Shown: piece after piece, positions 12,106 through 22,350 of the stretch | How positions within the stretch are numbered: position 1 is the stretch's first letter | Layout: every line of letters begins with the position of its first letter | From: Valencia hispanica | Lineage: Eukaryota > Chordata > Actinopteri > Cyprinodontiformes > Valenciidae | DNA: 64,000 nt | NCBI GenBank assembly: GCA_963556495.2 | Contig: OY747705.1 | Span: forward strand, 36,809,798 to 36,873,797 | Reading direction: 5' to 3' | Made by a program: the position numbers and the translations under genes | The notes under the pieces: model-generated | Seen by the model: only the letters and a program-made list of their open reading frames with translations | Database searches by the model: none | What the model was told of the DNA's origin: nothing

Positions 12106-13620
12106 GAAGAAAATATATTCTTCCTTTAAGAAAGGGATGAGACTTGATTGGCGTTTTCTTATGTTTTACTATGCAACTTCGCCAGTCTTGTACATGAGCC
12201 CGTCTGGGCAAAAGCTAGAACTCCCTTGCACCCCGATCATGTCTGCTCTCTCTGATTAGAAACTTCTGCCTCCAGTCTCCAAAACACTTCTCACTGTGGC
12301 TAGAGGAGTGTAACGCTCGCAATGACTACGGCCTGACTGCAGCTTACTGTATATTGAAGTGATCAGAAGTAGGTTCAGCTTAGGAGCCCAAGTGTGTGAA
12401 TAAGACATAATCAACAGGGATCGAGCTCATAAATATATACTATGATTGTGTAGAATGTCCAGGAATTAATGTATATTATTAACAGATATACAAAAAAAAA
12501 CAAAGAAATATATAAATGCAAGATACAATTAACCTTACTTATAATAATACAAAAAAAATAAAAATTTTATCACAAAGAAAATGGTAAGAAGTTCAATCCA
12601 TTTTCTGTGACCCACTACAGGTCATGTTCCACAAAAAAAAAAAAGTTGCAGTTCATATGATGGTTTGTGTCGGATTTCCTACCACAATGGTGTTTGAGTC
12701 CCGTGTTGATCAAGATTGATCACGGGAACAAAAAACCCTGACTTAAACAAGGTCAAAAAACATAAATTAACATTCACAAATAAGTTCATACAACTTTCAA
12801 CTGATCACAAATAAATCTATAAATAACAACCCTATATTTCATACAACAAACTTGCCAAATAAGTTGTAACATTTCATTCAAATAATGAAATTTGTTCAAA
12901 AAAAAAAGTCAAAACATTTATGGGTCCTATCAAAATAAATTAAATTGGCACTAAAGCTAATGATCATGAAATATTCAAACATTAAAATAGTCAAACGTTG
13001 TATGTTAAGCAACAGTGTCGATTGTCTACATTAATTTAAACCATTTAGAGAGTATCATATTGCTAAAAATTTAAATGTTCAATAGAGCCTTGAACTATTT
13101 ATCCAATATTTGACAATAATGATAACAAAAGACTTTTTAAGTTCTAATCAGATGTTACGACCTGGCTCAGCTAGGGAAGGGGGAAGTAACAAACCCTGGA
13201 GTCAGGTGTTAAAATGGAGGAACAAAAGAGTTTAATCAGAATAGAACAACCAAAACAAATGTACAGAATATAATTGGTCTAACAGATAGAACTAATGAGC
13301 TAAAATTCTAAAGGTTTCAAATCAAAACATGAGCCCCAAAACACAGGCTAAGGGAAGACTTAAATAAAAAGGGGGCACAAAACAAATAAATAACAATCAA
13401 CCCAACTTAAATAAAGCAAAATGTTATCAAAACTCAAAGTTACTCTACAAGATAACACAAACAAAACTAAGTGTACAGCACTTAACAATGGTTCTGACAA
13501 ACTAAGCAAACAGACAAAGCCAAAACAAAAAGCAAAGACATGGTAGCAGACTGGGGGGAGGTGGTGTAAACTGCTCCCCCAACTGCAGGTGAGGCAGAAT
13601 GCCTTTTGAAAGGCAGGGGT
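12106..13620. other. AT-rich DNA, no gene seen
   Basis: It contains poly-A runs and short direct echoes, but no coding signal. The part from about 13145 (TTACGACCTGGCTCAGCTAG onward) reads like the edge of another interspersed repeat, without a partner in the window to prove it. Confidence 0.35.
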
Positions 13621-13625
13621 GCCAA

Positions 13626-13975
13626 TCAGGGCTGCACAGTGGCGCAGTTGGTAGCACTGTTGCCTTGCAACAAGAAGGTCCTGGGTTCAAATCCTGGCCT
13701 GGGGTCTTTCTGCATAGAGTTTGCATGTTCTCCCTGTGCATTTGTGGGTTCCCTCTGGGTACTCCGGCTTATTCCCACAGTCCAAAAAGATGACTGTTTG
13801 GTTTTAGAGAAACCAATTAACCTATCATCAATACCTTAGGTATGAGTGTGTGTGTGTATGGTTGTTTGTCCTGCATGTCTCTGTGTTGTGTACCCCACCT
13901 CTCACCTCATGACAGCTGGAGATAGGCACCAGCCCCCCCGCAACCCTGCATTAGGATGGACGGGAGCCAATCAGA
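13626..13975 (+). repeat. tRNA-like interspersed repeat (SINE-like head)
   Basis: The head contains a possible A box (TGGCGCAGTTGGTAG, 13640-13654) and a good B box (GGTTCAAATCC, 13684-13694). A body with GTCTTTCTGCATAGAGTTTG follows, and a tail with CCCCACCTCTCACC and GATAGGCACCAGCCCCC. Related copies are at 29557-29865 (head and body) and about 63690-63850 (tail). The family is very common in fish genomes. I do not call it a tRNA gene because no cloverleaf can be formed. Confidence 0.7.
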
Positions 13976-14335
13976 CATGCAGCTGGTCATTATTGCCTGC
14001 AGGAGGCAAAATTCTAGAATGGCTTTAGCTTCTAGGTGTTTAACAGGCGTTAGCAAACCATTTTCAATAATAACAATGAGAACAATAAAGCAACCGACTC
14101 AGACTGCCAATCTGGAAGGAGTGCAATGGGTCACCCTGGGGCTTATGAGGCTGGGGCTTAGGTTAATTCCCGCCTTGAGTGGGGTCTGATTTTACTCTGG
14201 TTACAGGAGACTAGGTGAAAGGCCTCCTCACTGTCTAATGAGCTCTTATCATGCCATATTCCCTAAATGCATTTACTAACATGTAATCAATCAATTAATT
14301 CACATAACCTTGAAATTTTCCTGTAACAGTATAAT
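13976..14335. other. No gene seen
   Basis: A unique-looking AT-rich stretch between a repeat and a microsatellite; nothing recognisable. Confidence 0.3.
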
Positions 14336-14344
14336 ATGTATGTA

Positions 14345-14402
<58 letters not shown>

Positions 14403-14420
14403 CATGTGCAGGTGTGTGAA
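14336..14420. repeat. (TG)n microsatellite
   Basis: A run of ATGT/TG units: three TATG steps, then more than 25 uninterrupted TG dinucleotides, then degenerate GTGCATGTGCAGGTGTG. Confidence 0.95.
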
Positions 14421-15130
14421 TGAGACAAAAAAAATCCCTTTTTACAAGCCTTTGACAAGAGTGGCACTTTGAAAAGTTTGTATTTCATGATTACTTCATC
14501 AGTTAGGGGGAGGGGTAATCAAAGATAATTGTAGCAAATCATTGTGATGCTTGTGCACCTGCATTTATTAGTTAGTAGCTTCAGACAGTGGCAAAATGAT
14601 TTCTGAATGCCAAATTTAGATGACTTTACTATTTCAGTTGTTGTTGCTGATGGTTTCTTTTTTACTTAACTTCTCATTCCAAAGACAAACTCACCCCATA
14701 CTAGATTTTTTGTTGTTATTCAAAAAGAAGAAAGGGAAAACATTATTATTGAGGCTGTAAAATGTACATGTCAATTAAAGAAGCCTAGCATTTTGTTTAG
14801 CTTTATGCTTCTCTCCTGCAGCAATTTTGTCAGAATGCTGCTTTGTTTAGCTGTCAATAAACTTAAAGAATGTTTAGTAAGTAGTCTGTTTAGCTAGGAC
14901 TTTCAGGTATTCAGCTATATTTGTAGATTAAAACAATATACAGAAGTGTAGACTGACCAATTTAGTTTTTTCATACAGCGACATAAATGGTAATTAACCA
15001 CTGTTTTTGCCCAATGATTTAGAAATGTGTACAGATTTTCTCAGGATTAGCAAGTTACATTGGATACATGTATTTTGTATACTACTAATATAAGACATTG
15101 CCGCTCTGAATCTATTGAAACACACAGGTA
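14421..15130. other. AT-rich DNA, no gene seen
   Basis: No coding signal or repeat is identified. It borders the 5' side of the L2 element; the exact 5' end of that element is not visible from this copy alone. Confidence 0.35.
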
Positions 15131-15195
15131 GGTGATGTACTGTAGACATGTAAGCCCCCATCAGCTCAACACCGGTGCTCCAGGGTGTCTGGTCC

Positions 15196-16125
15196 ATGGT
15201 CGGAACCGGCCGCGGTGGGTGGGCCCGGAGCAGCCGCCACCGCTCTCCTTCACCCGGCCTCCCATTGTCAAACCGCTTCGGTGCCCTGGAGCACGACTTT
15301 CCTCCTCTGACTGTCCCTCCGGCCGCCCTGAAACACCGCAGCTCTGCAGGACTGCCGCCCATCCCCTCCCAGCAGCCGGAGCAGCAGCCGGGCTCCCGCA
15401 GCCCTCCACGTCGCGCTAAACCCAGGACTCGCCGAGGCGTGCTCCACTACACCCCGAACCCACGGAACGAGCCCTCGGCGCCGACTACACATCGCTGCAG
15501 TCCTGGGGAAGCTAATCCGCCCAACATCCAGCAGGTCCTGGACGGTGAAAGATGCTCTGCCCAGCATCAACTTGTTGACCAGCCGCCCACCACGCTCATC
15601 ATTGGAGACTCTATTATCAGGAATGTAAGGATGAGAGGAGCGGTCACACTGTGTTTACCTGGAGCCACCGTAAAGGACATTGCTGAACAGATCCTGGACC
15701 ATATCCAACATCACCCATCTGTGAGTAGAGTTATTATTCACGCTGGAACCAACGACATTCGTAAACAGCAATCTGAGCTCCTGAAGCTGGATTTTATTAA
15801 TTTGTTTAATCTTTTAAAATACACACATGTGTCTGTTTTTATTTCTGGCCCCACCCCCACTGTTGGCAGAGGTATTGGTCGTTTTAGCAGACTTTTATCT
15901 CTTAACACCTGGCTTTCCTCTGCCACCGTGATGCACAATATTGGTTTTATGGACAATTTTAACATTTTCTGGGGCAGGAGTCAATTGTTTGGTCCAGATG
16001 GACTACATCTTAATAGACAGGGTGCCCGCATGCTGTCAATGAGCCTGGCATTCCCTCGCCCCCCCCTGTCTACCACACCAGCCCCAGCTGCACCTGCCCT
16101 CCATGCCCCTTCTGCCACATCCTGA
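15196..16125 (+). CDS. LINE ORF1 protein with SGNH esterase domain
   Basis: About 309 residues from the first ATG; the same frame stays open upstream to about 15175. The first 110 residues are basic, proline- and serine-rich and probably disordered. An SGNH/GDSL hydrolase domain follows, with block I IIGDSIIRN (nucleophile Ser), block III IHAGTNDIR and block V DGLHLNRQG (Asp and His). In zebrafish L2 this kind of ORF1 protein is an RNA-binding chaperone with an active lipid esterase. The role of the esterase in retrotransposition is not settled. All catalytic residues are present, so the domain could be active. It is followed after 222 bp by ORF2 on the same RNA. It is not a host esterase, because its context is a LINE. 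Confidence 0.85.
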   Translation: MVGTGRGGWARSSRHRSPSPGLPLSNRFGALEHDFPPLTVPPAALKHRSSAGLPPIPSQQPEQQPGSRSPPRRAKPRTRRGVLHYTPNPRNEPSAPTTHRCSPGEANPPNIQQVLDGERCSAQHQLVDQPPTTLIIGDSIIRNVRMRGAVTLCLPGATVKDIAEQILDHIQHHPSVSRVIIHAGTNDIRKQQSELLKLDFINLFNLLKYTHVSVFISGPTPTVGRGIGRFSRLLSLNTWLSSATVMHNIGFMDNFNIFWGRSQLFGPDGLHLNRQGARMLSMSLAFPRPPLSTTPAPAAPALHAPSATS

Positions 16126-16347
16126 TGTGCAGCTGGTCCCTGCTCCTATGAACTCAGTTCTGATTTTAACAGTAATTCACATATCGGACTTGGACCTTGC
16201 CCTAAATCATCTATACCCGTTATTATCAGCAGAGAGCGGACAAATAATAAAAAACGTAGCAAACGCAACTCTAATAATCTCAAACAGTTACCAAAAGACC
16301 TACACCAAGTAGATCATACAGTCACTCCATCTCCTACCACTATTAAT

Positions 16348-19140
16348 ATGGCACTTTTAAATGTCCGCTCTCTGCTGAATAAAACTTTTATAATAAATGA
16401 CCTAATTTTAGATCATAATATACATTGTTTATTTTTAACAGAAACATGGCTGAGTACAGATGCCCCTGTTGTTCTTACAGAGGCCTCCCCACCAAATTTT
16501 AACTTCACTTATTCCACGAGGAGTTGCAAAAGGGGAGGCGGAACTGCTTTTATTAGTTCATCAACGCTTTCTGCCAAACCTGTTTTATTTGATAATTTTA
16601 GTACTTTTGAATATAATGCAACTGTTTTTAGCACTCCTCAGATTTTATGTGTCACAGTTTACAGGCCTCCTAAAAAGAGTGCACTTTTTATTCAAGAATT
16701 TTCAGAGTTTTTATCAATTTTGTACAACTCCTTTGAAAGGATCATTTTAGCTGGTGATTTTAATCTACACATGGATAACCTTTTAGACCCTTTATCAACA
16801 GAATTTTTAAATATTTTGAATTATATGGATTTTAGTCAGCATGTCATGCAGCCAACTCACAACAGAGGACACACCCTGGACTTGGTCATCACGCATGGCC
16901 TGTCCACCCGTGTGTCCTCTGTTGTTGACTTGGCTGTCTCTGATCATTACTGCGTGTTTTTTAACATCACCAGTTTTATCCAGCAGGAGACCTCTGTGAG
17001 AACTGTCAGGAAGCGCCATCTAACCCCTGAAGTGGCTGCAGGTTTTCTAGAAGTTTTCCAAAAGTTTCCTCCTACTCTCTTACCTGCCCCCTGTGATTTT
17101 ATCGTCAGTGATTTTAACAGAAGACTTCAGTCCGCTCTTGACCTGCTGGCTCCACTTAGAGTGAAACGCTCACATTCAAAACTTGCAGCGCCATGGAGAA
17201 ATAACAATCTTAAAAAACTAAAGAGGGACTGCAGGGCGGCAGAGAGAAAATGGAGAAAAAATAAAACCACGATAAACCATCAATTATACACAGAACTTCA
17301 CAAATCCTATAATAATGCTGTAAGAAATTCAAGAAATGCTTACTTTGCAAAAATCATATCAGACAATAAAAATAATCCTAAAATCCTTTTTTCCACCATT
17401 GATAAACTTTTTAACAGAGCTACTAATGCATTTCAGAAAACCCCCTCAAACACTCTTTGTGAGGAGTTCGCAGACCACTTCAGAGGGAAGGTAGACACCA
17501 TCAGATGTAATATTTTATCTTCTCAGTGTAACATGGTTTTAGACAAATCTGAATGTGTGTCTCTACCAGAGGAAACGCTGGACAGTTTTGTCCTGGTAGA
17601 AGCTGGGACTCTTGATAAAGTTTTCTCCTCAGTGAGGCCCACCACATGTGTTTTGGACCCGATTCCCACTTCATTTTTTAAGCCATTTTATGAATCTTTT
17701 AGGGATGAGATTTTAACCATGATGAATTGCTCCCTTCAGACGGGGGTCTTTCCTGCCGCCTTTAAAGGGGCGGTAGTGAGGCCCTTGCTGAAGAAGAGCA
17801 ATTTAGATTTTAATGATTTTAATAATTTTAGACCGGTATCTAACTTACCATTTTTAAGCAAGGTTTTAGAAAAGCTAGTTTTAATTCAACTTAATGATTT
17901 TATTAATGAGCACAATGTCCTGGAGAAATTTCAGTCTGGTTTTAGGGTGAACCACAGCACAGAGACGGCCCTTCTGAAGATTTTAAATGATTTTAGAATA
18001 AATTATGACGCTCAGAAGGTGACAGTGTTGGTTCTACTGGATCTAAGCGCTGCCTTCGATACAGTAGACCACACTATTCTTTTAACCCGTTTAAAACAGA
18101 TCGGCCTCTCTGGTGCTGTTCACAAATGGTTCACATCCTATCTCAAGGACAGGACTTTTATGGTAAGTTTAGATACCTGCTCCTCTAGGGTCCATAGGAT
18201 TACATGTGGTGTGCCCCAGGGTTCAATTTTAGGCCCAGTGCTTTTTAACCTTTATATGCTCCCTCTTGGCAGCGTCATCAGGAGACATGGAGTTAACTTC
18301 CACAGTTATGCTGATGATACACAGTTATACATCTCCATGTCTCCCGATGACACACGGCCAATGGATGCACTTTTTAACTGCATTTTAGACATTAAATCCT
18401 GGATGGCAGAAAACTTTCTCCAGCTCAACCAGGACAAAACTGAAGTTTTAGTCATCGGTCCTGAGGCTCAGAGAGAGAAACTTTTACCAAAACTACAATC
18501 ACTGTCTTTTAATCTCTCTTTACAAGTGAAGAACCTGGGCGTGATTTTTGACTCTGAGCTGACTTTTATTCCTCACATAAAAAATATCACTAAAATAGGT
18601 TTTTATCAACTAAAGAACATCGCCAGAGTCCGCCCCATTCTGTCTCGGGCCAATACGGAGACACTGATGCATGCTTTTATCTCCAGTAGAATTGATTACT
18701 GTAATGCCCTGCTTTCTGGTCTTCCCAAAAAGAGTATATCAGGTTTACAACTACTACAAAATTCAGCAGCACGTGTCCTGACGAAGACCAGGAGGCGGGA
18801 GCACATTACACCGGTCTTAAAATCATTGCATTGGCTCCCCGTACATTTCAGGATCGACTTTAAGGTTCTTTTAATGGTTTTTAAGTGTCTTAATGGTCTT
18901 GGGCCTTCTTATCTCTCTGAACTGCTTTTACCATATAAACCTTCGCGGTCTCTGCGCTCCTCTGGCAGCCGTCTCCTTGTCACCCCAAAAGTCAGGACAC
19001 ACAAGCATGGCGAGGCGTCTTTCCAGTTTTATGGCCCTCACCTCTGGAACAGGCTGCCAGAGAACCTCAGGGCTGCAGAGAATATTCATGTTTTTAAGAG
19101 CAGGCTCAAGACTCACCTTTTTAGCTTAGCTTTTAACTGA
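16348..19140 (+). CDS. LINE ORF2 protein: endonuclease and reverse transcriptase
   Basis: A 930-residue uninterrupted frame starting at an ATG. Endonuclease (about residues 1-220): LLNVRSLLN, TETWLS, LAGDFNLHMD and SDHYCVFF. Reverse transcriptase (about 440-740): fingers block FRPVSNLPFLSKVLEKL, GFRVNHSTETALLK, motif [14 protein letters not shown], motif [17 protein letters not shown] and motif C YADDTQLY. The C-terminal region follows, with SSRIDYCNALLSGLPKKS, SLHWLPVHFRIDFKVLL and LWNRLPENLRAAE. Every catalytic residue I can check is present. It would nick chromosomal DNA and reverse-transcribe the LINE RNA by target-primed synthesis. It is the best-preserved LINE in the window. Confidence 0.92.
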   Translation: MALLNVRSLLNKTFIINDLILDHNIHCLFLTETWLSTDAPVVLTEASPPNFNFTYSTRSCKRGGGTAFISSSTLSAKPVLFDNFSTFEYNATVFSTPQILCVTVYRPPKKSALFIQEFSEFLSILYNSFERIILAGDFNLHMDNLLDPLSTEFLNILNYMDFSQHVMQPTHNRGHTLDLVITHGLSTRVSSVVDLAVSDHYCVFFNITSFIQQETSVRTVRKRHLTPEVAAGFLEVFQKFPPTLLPAPCDFIVSDFNRRLQSALDLLAPLRVKRSHSKLAAPWRNNNLKKLKRDCRAAERKWRKNKTTINHQLYTELHKSYNNAVRNSRNAYFAKIISDNKNNPKILFSTIDKLFNRATNAFQKTPSNTLCEEFADHFRGKVDTIRCNILSSQCNMVLDKSECVSLPEETLDSFVLVEAGTLDKVFSSVRPTTCVLDPIPTSFFKPFYESFRDEILTMMNCSLQTGVFPAAFKGAVVRPLLKKSNLDFNDFNNFRPVSNLPFLSKVLEKLVLIQLNDFINEHNVLEKFQSGFRVNHSTETALLKILNDFRINYDAQKVTVLVLLDLSAAFDTVDHTILLTRLKQIGLSGAVHKWFTSYLKDRTFMVSLDTCSSRVHRITCGVPQGSILGPVLFNLYMLPLGSVIRRHGVNFHSYADDTQLYISMSPDDTRPMDALFNCILDIKSWMAENFLQLNQDKTEVLVIGPEAQREKLLPKLQSLSFNLSLQVKNLGVIFDSELTFIPHIKNITKIGFYQLKNIARVRPILSRANTETLMHAFISSRIDYCNALLSGLPKKSISGLQLLQNSAARVLTKTRRREHITPVLKSLHWLPVHFRIDFKVLLMVFKCLNGLGPSYLSELLLPYKPSRSLRSSGSRLLVTPKVRTHKHGEASFQFYGPHLWNRLPENLRAAENIHVFKSRLKTHLFSLAFN

Positions 19141-19710
19141 TTATTATTTATCACTGTTTGTTTAATTGCTTTGGATGTTTTATATGATTATATTTTTATC
19201 AGTTTTACTTTTCAATCTTAGCACATTAATTTACCGTTTCTTTTTATACTTTAATTTATCTTAATCCCCGTTCCAGTGTTTCCTCTGTGGGAGCCCTCTG
19301 CCCCGGGAGCGGTGGTCGGCTGTAGCTGCCTGGTTGCTCTCTAGGTGGAGCTTGGGTGGAGGTGGGGGTCTTGGCCTTGCCTCCACTGGGTGCCCTGTGT
19401 CGGTGCCTCGGCTGCTGCTGTTAATCTACTGCTGCCGGGGCATATGGCTCCTCTGATGGCGTTTCCTTGCATGGTTCATCTGCACTCGGCCCAATGTCCT
19501 TTTTTACCTTTTCTTTTAACTGTGTGTGTGCATGGGAGATGGGTTGGGGGGAGGGGGGTATAACTGTGACCATGCTATTAAATCTGTGGGGGAGGGAAGG
19601 GAAGGTGGTTTTATGTGGGGTCATTTTAATCTGTAAAGCACTTTGTGATGCAACTTCTTGTATGAAAAGCGCTTCATAAATAAAGTTTGATTTGATTTGA
19701 TTTGATTTAG
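19141..19710 (+). other. L2 LINE 3' untranslated region and TTTGA tail
   Basis: GT-rich 3' UTR ending with GTAAAGCACTTTGTGATGCA, then ATAAATAAAGTTTGATTTGA at the end. CR1/L2-type elements typically finish in a short tandem repeat like this instead of a long poly-A tail. Confidence 0.75.
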
Positions 19711-19712
19711 AT

Positions 19713-20760
19713 ACTGATCTCATAATATTATGTGTTTAGTCATAAAAATGAAATGATAAGATGTAAGCAAAAACAAAACTGATGTTGATTCTTTACATTG
19801 TTTTCACTTTGTCATATGATTGTAACCGTTTTTCTCCCAACACCTTAATGCTAAATGGTGTATGATTTCCATTTGTTCTGTAAATGTATGATATCTCAGA
19901 AATAATTATCTCCAATGAAATATAGAGGGTTTCTTTATCATAAAAGCATTGGTAATAAACCCAATGCTTACAAATCAAAATAAAATTGTATACATTTACA
20001 TGTGGTTTTTATTCGTGAATTTTATTGGGGCAGAAGTATATTTTTATTTGAACAATATTCACACTGTAGTGTGAATACAGTCACTGACAATCACTGACAT
20101 GCAAAAAAAGATCATTGCTGATTTTTAATTCTTTGCACAGTGCAGCTCCTTGTGAAGTTTTATGAAAATTACATCCCATGAAGTTTTCATTAGAATTTCT
20201 AATTGCAGGTCACCCAGTGTAATTCAATGAAGTTGCCGTTTTGAAGGCATGAGTTGCATCAACAGATTAAAAGCTTTTAAATCAATGTTTGATGCCTTCA
20301 GCCCTCTTAGGCACCTCTCAATGTAACCCTATAGCAATAACAATGCGATCACTTTATTTTATTTGTTTTGGTTTCTGAGGCAGGTGGCAGTTACACTATT
20401 ACGCATTAGCATAAGCATTACTTACAGTATTTTAAAAAGATGTTCTAACTCATACAAAAATAAATATTATATCATTTCCAATTATCCAATTCACCTGTAG
20501 GTTATTTTACCTTCAAAAAATTACTTTGCATGATAACAGACAAACAAGCATAAAGCCAATTGCACTGTTTAAAACCAAACTAAATTTAAAATTCAGAGAT
20601 ATAACTACTTGTGATATAACTAAGCTAACTTAGTGGCTCTTATTAAGAAGAGTTGCTACTTTATGAGAGATTTATCAGCAACCCTGGTAATGATGTGTAA
20701 AGAGTCTTAAAGAGAAGTTATATTTTATTGCAGTAACAGAGTAAAACATAAAAAAAAACA
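19713..20760. other. AT-rich DNA, no gene seen
   Basis: Only short random frames are present. No terminal repeats or coding signal. Confidence 0.35.
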
Positions 20761-20764
20761 TTAA

Positions 20765-21227
20765 AGGGGCTATATGCAATTTTCTGAAATTTAAACTCGC
20801 GACTGACACCTGTGGCCAAAAAACGAAACTGCTCTTCTGCTCGCTCTCAATCTTCGATCTTTTCCGGGCACTTGTCAAAGGTTTAACTTTCTTAGTCTTA
20901 TGTGGAGTTACTGTTGGTGTCAAAGTTCTCCTTGGTCTCTTCTGTGTATTCGCACATTCCATTGAACCGCTTGCGAGTGCTGACTAGCGGTGGTGGCAGA
21001 GTGATCTGAAACGTTTAACGTGAACGCGCTTGACGTCACATCCGGAGACAACGTGGGAAATTCCGACCCGACAGAAAATAGAAAAAATTGGAAACAGGCT
21101 TATAAGTGCACCAACTGTGAGCTGACAAGGTGTCAGTATGCTCATCAGGAGATGTTTGAGTCATAAATGGTCAAATAAAAAGGCTATTGTTACATATATT
21201 TTGGGGAAAAAGATGCATATAGCCCCT
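20765..21227. mobile_element. Kolobok-like MITE flanked by TTAA
   Basis: The 463-bp element has inverted ends AGGGGCTATATGCA and TGCATATAGCCCCT, and a TTAA on each side (20761-20764 and 21228-21231). A TTAA duplication with AGG-type ends fits Kolobok-like transposons; piggyBac also uses TTAA but has different ends. The interior includes TGACGTCACATCCGGAGACA. A partial inverted copy lies at 56935-57136. No transposase is encoded. Confidence 0.75.
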
Positions 21228-21231
21228 TTAA

Positions 21232-22200
21232 CATTAAAAAAAGACAGTCTAAAATTACTATTAAAATTATTTTTCCGTTATTTACCATACTATACCATAC
21301 AATCTTTTTTTTATAAAGTGCTTTAAAACAACCACAGCTGAAACAAAGTGTTGCACATAACTGTACACAATAAAACATAGGTTGAAAAATCAATGGGATA
21401 AGAAAGTGAAGGAGCTTCAATAATATGCTGGTGTAGGTTCTTCCAATAGAATAGAGCCTGCTCCCTCTGAGCTTCCTTTCAGACTTTGGTAACTGCAGGA
21501 GCTGCTGTTTGGCTGACCTGAGGGACTGAGAAAGTAAGAAGAGATGAAGAAGCTCAGAGAGGACAAATTATTAAATATGTGATAGAGCCCAACATATTCT
21601 GTTTAAACTGTCCTGGTATGTCAATGGACTTTAAAAAGTTTTCCAGGGTGCCTTTAGAGGACAAATATGCCAACAGCGTCACATATAGTCCACCATTTTC
21701 AACAGTGGGCGTAAGGGTGTAGGTTTGTTTTTAAAACTGCTGGGGACAATAACCATAAACATGACTGTGGTTTGAAGATTGGTGGGGACAATAAATAATC
21801 ATTCATATATAGGTATTTATCGTTCTGAAGTTTTTTTATAATATACACTGTGGTGTAATAACAGGTGTAAAAATTGAAAGCCCATTGTGCTTTATTTTGT
21901 TTTTCAAACGGCGGTGAAAACCATCATTAGACTGTTGAATGTTTATCCACATTGTAGCACAAAGAATAGCGTTGGCTACATTAATAATATATTCACCCCA
22001 GAAGAAGAATGCGCAACAAACAAAACAAACGCATTTCCCTTGCAACCCTCGCCATTCTGTAATTTCAACTGTAACTTCACTACAGTTCTGCATAAAATAA
22101 GAATGAGCTGTGCAACATTCCAGAGAAATAAAAAGGGAAATAATTTATTGTAATACGGGGTCACGTTATTTTCCTTTTTTTTCTTTTTTTTTTTTTAAAC
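21232..22200. other. No gene seen
   Basis: AT-rich, with poly-T and poly-A tracts (for example around 22170-22198). No domain-bearing ORF. Confidence 0.35.
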
Positions 22201-22204
22201 ACAA

Positions 22205-22350
22205 GCCGTTTACAATTCACATCCCTGACCACTTGTTGAAGACGCGCAGATATTTTCTACTTTACGCACAAAGTTCAGGTAACTGAATCAATCAAAAAAA
22301 GATTCCTATGAGAGCATCTGACTGATTATCATCTCAGACCTGGACATGGA
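22205..22350 (+). repeat. Fragment of the repeat family also at 59638-59785
   Basis: It shares with 59638-59785 the ordered blocks ATTCACA-CCCTGACCA, AAGT-CAGGTAACTGAATCAAT-like, AAGATTCC-ATGA and CATCTCAGACC. The same family continues into the larger repeats at 26500-27420 and 59580-60690. Function unknown. Confidence 0.6.

Larger units (their letters stand above)
15150..19710 (+). mobile_element. L2-clade LINE with both ORFs open
   Basis: A plus-strand non-LTR retrotransposon. It has a GC-rich 5' part, an esterase-type ORF1, an ORF2 with intact endonuclease and reverse transcriptase motifs, and a 3' region ending in short tandem TTTGA units (19686-19708) after AAAGCGCTTCATAAATAAAG. An ORF1 with an SGNH esterase is known from zebrafish L2 and from CR1 elements. 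The 5' boundary is uncertain because the ORF1 frame is open upstream of its first ATG, so the copy could be slightly truncated. No stop interrupts either ORF. Confidence 0.9.

Noticed and set aside
13640..13710. Possible tRNA gene
   Set aside because: A and B boxes are present, but no cloverleaf or anticodon arm can be drawn; it is the head of an interspersed repeat seen elsewhere in the window.
15738..16100. Possible host GDSL/SGNH esterase gene
   Set aside because: The domain lies directly upstream of a LINE ORF2 in the same orientation and is known as part of L2/CR1 ORF1.
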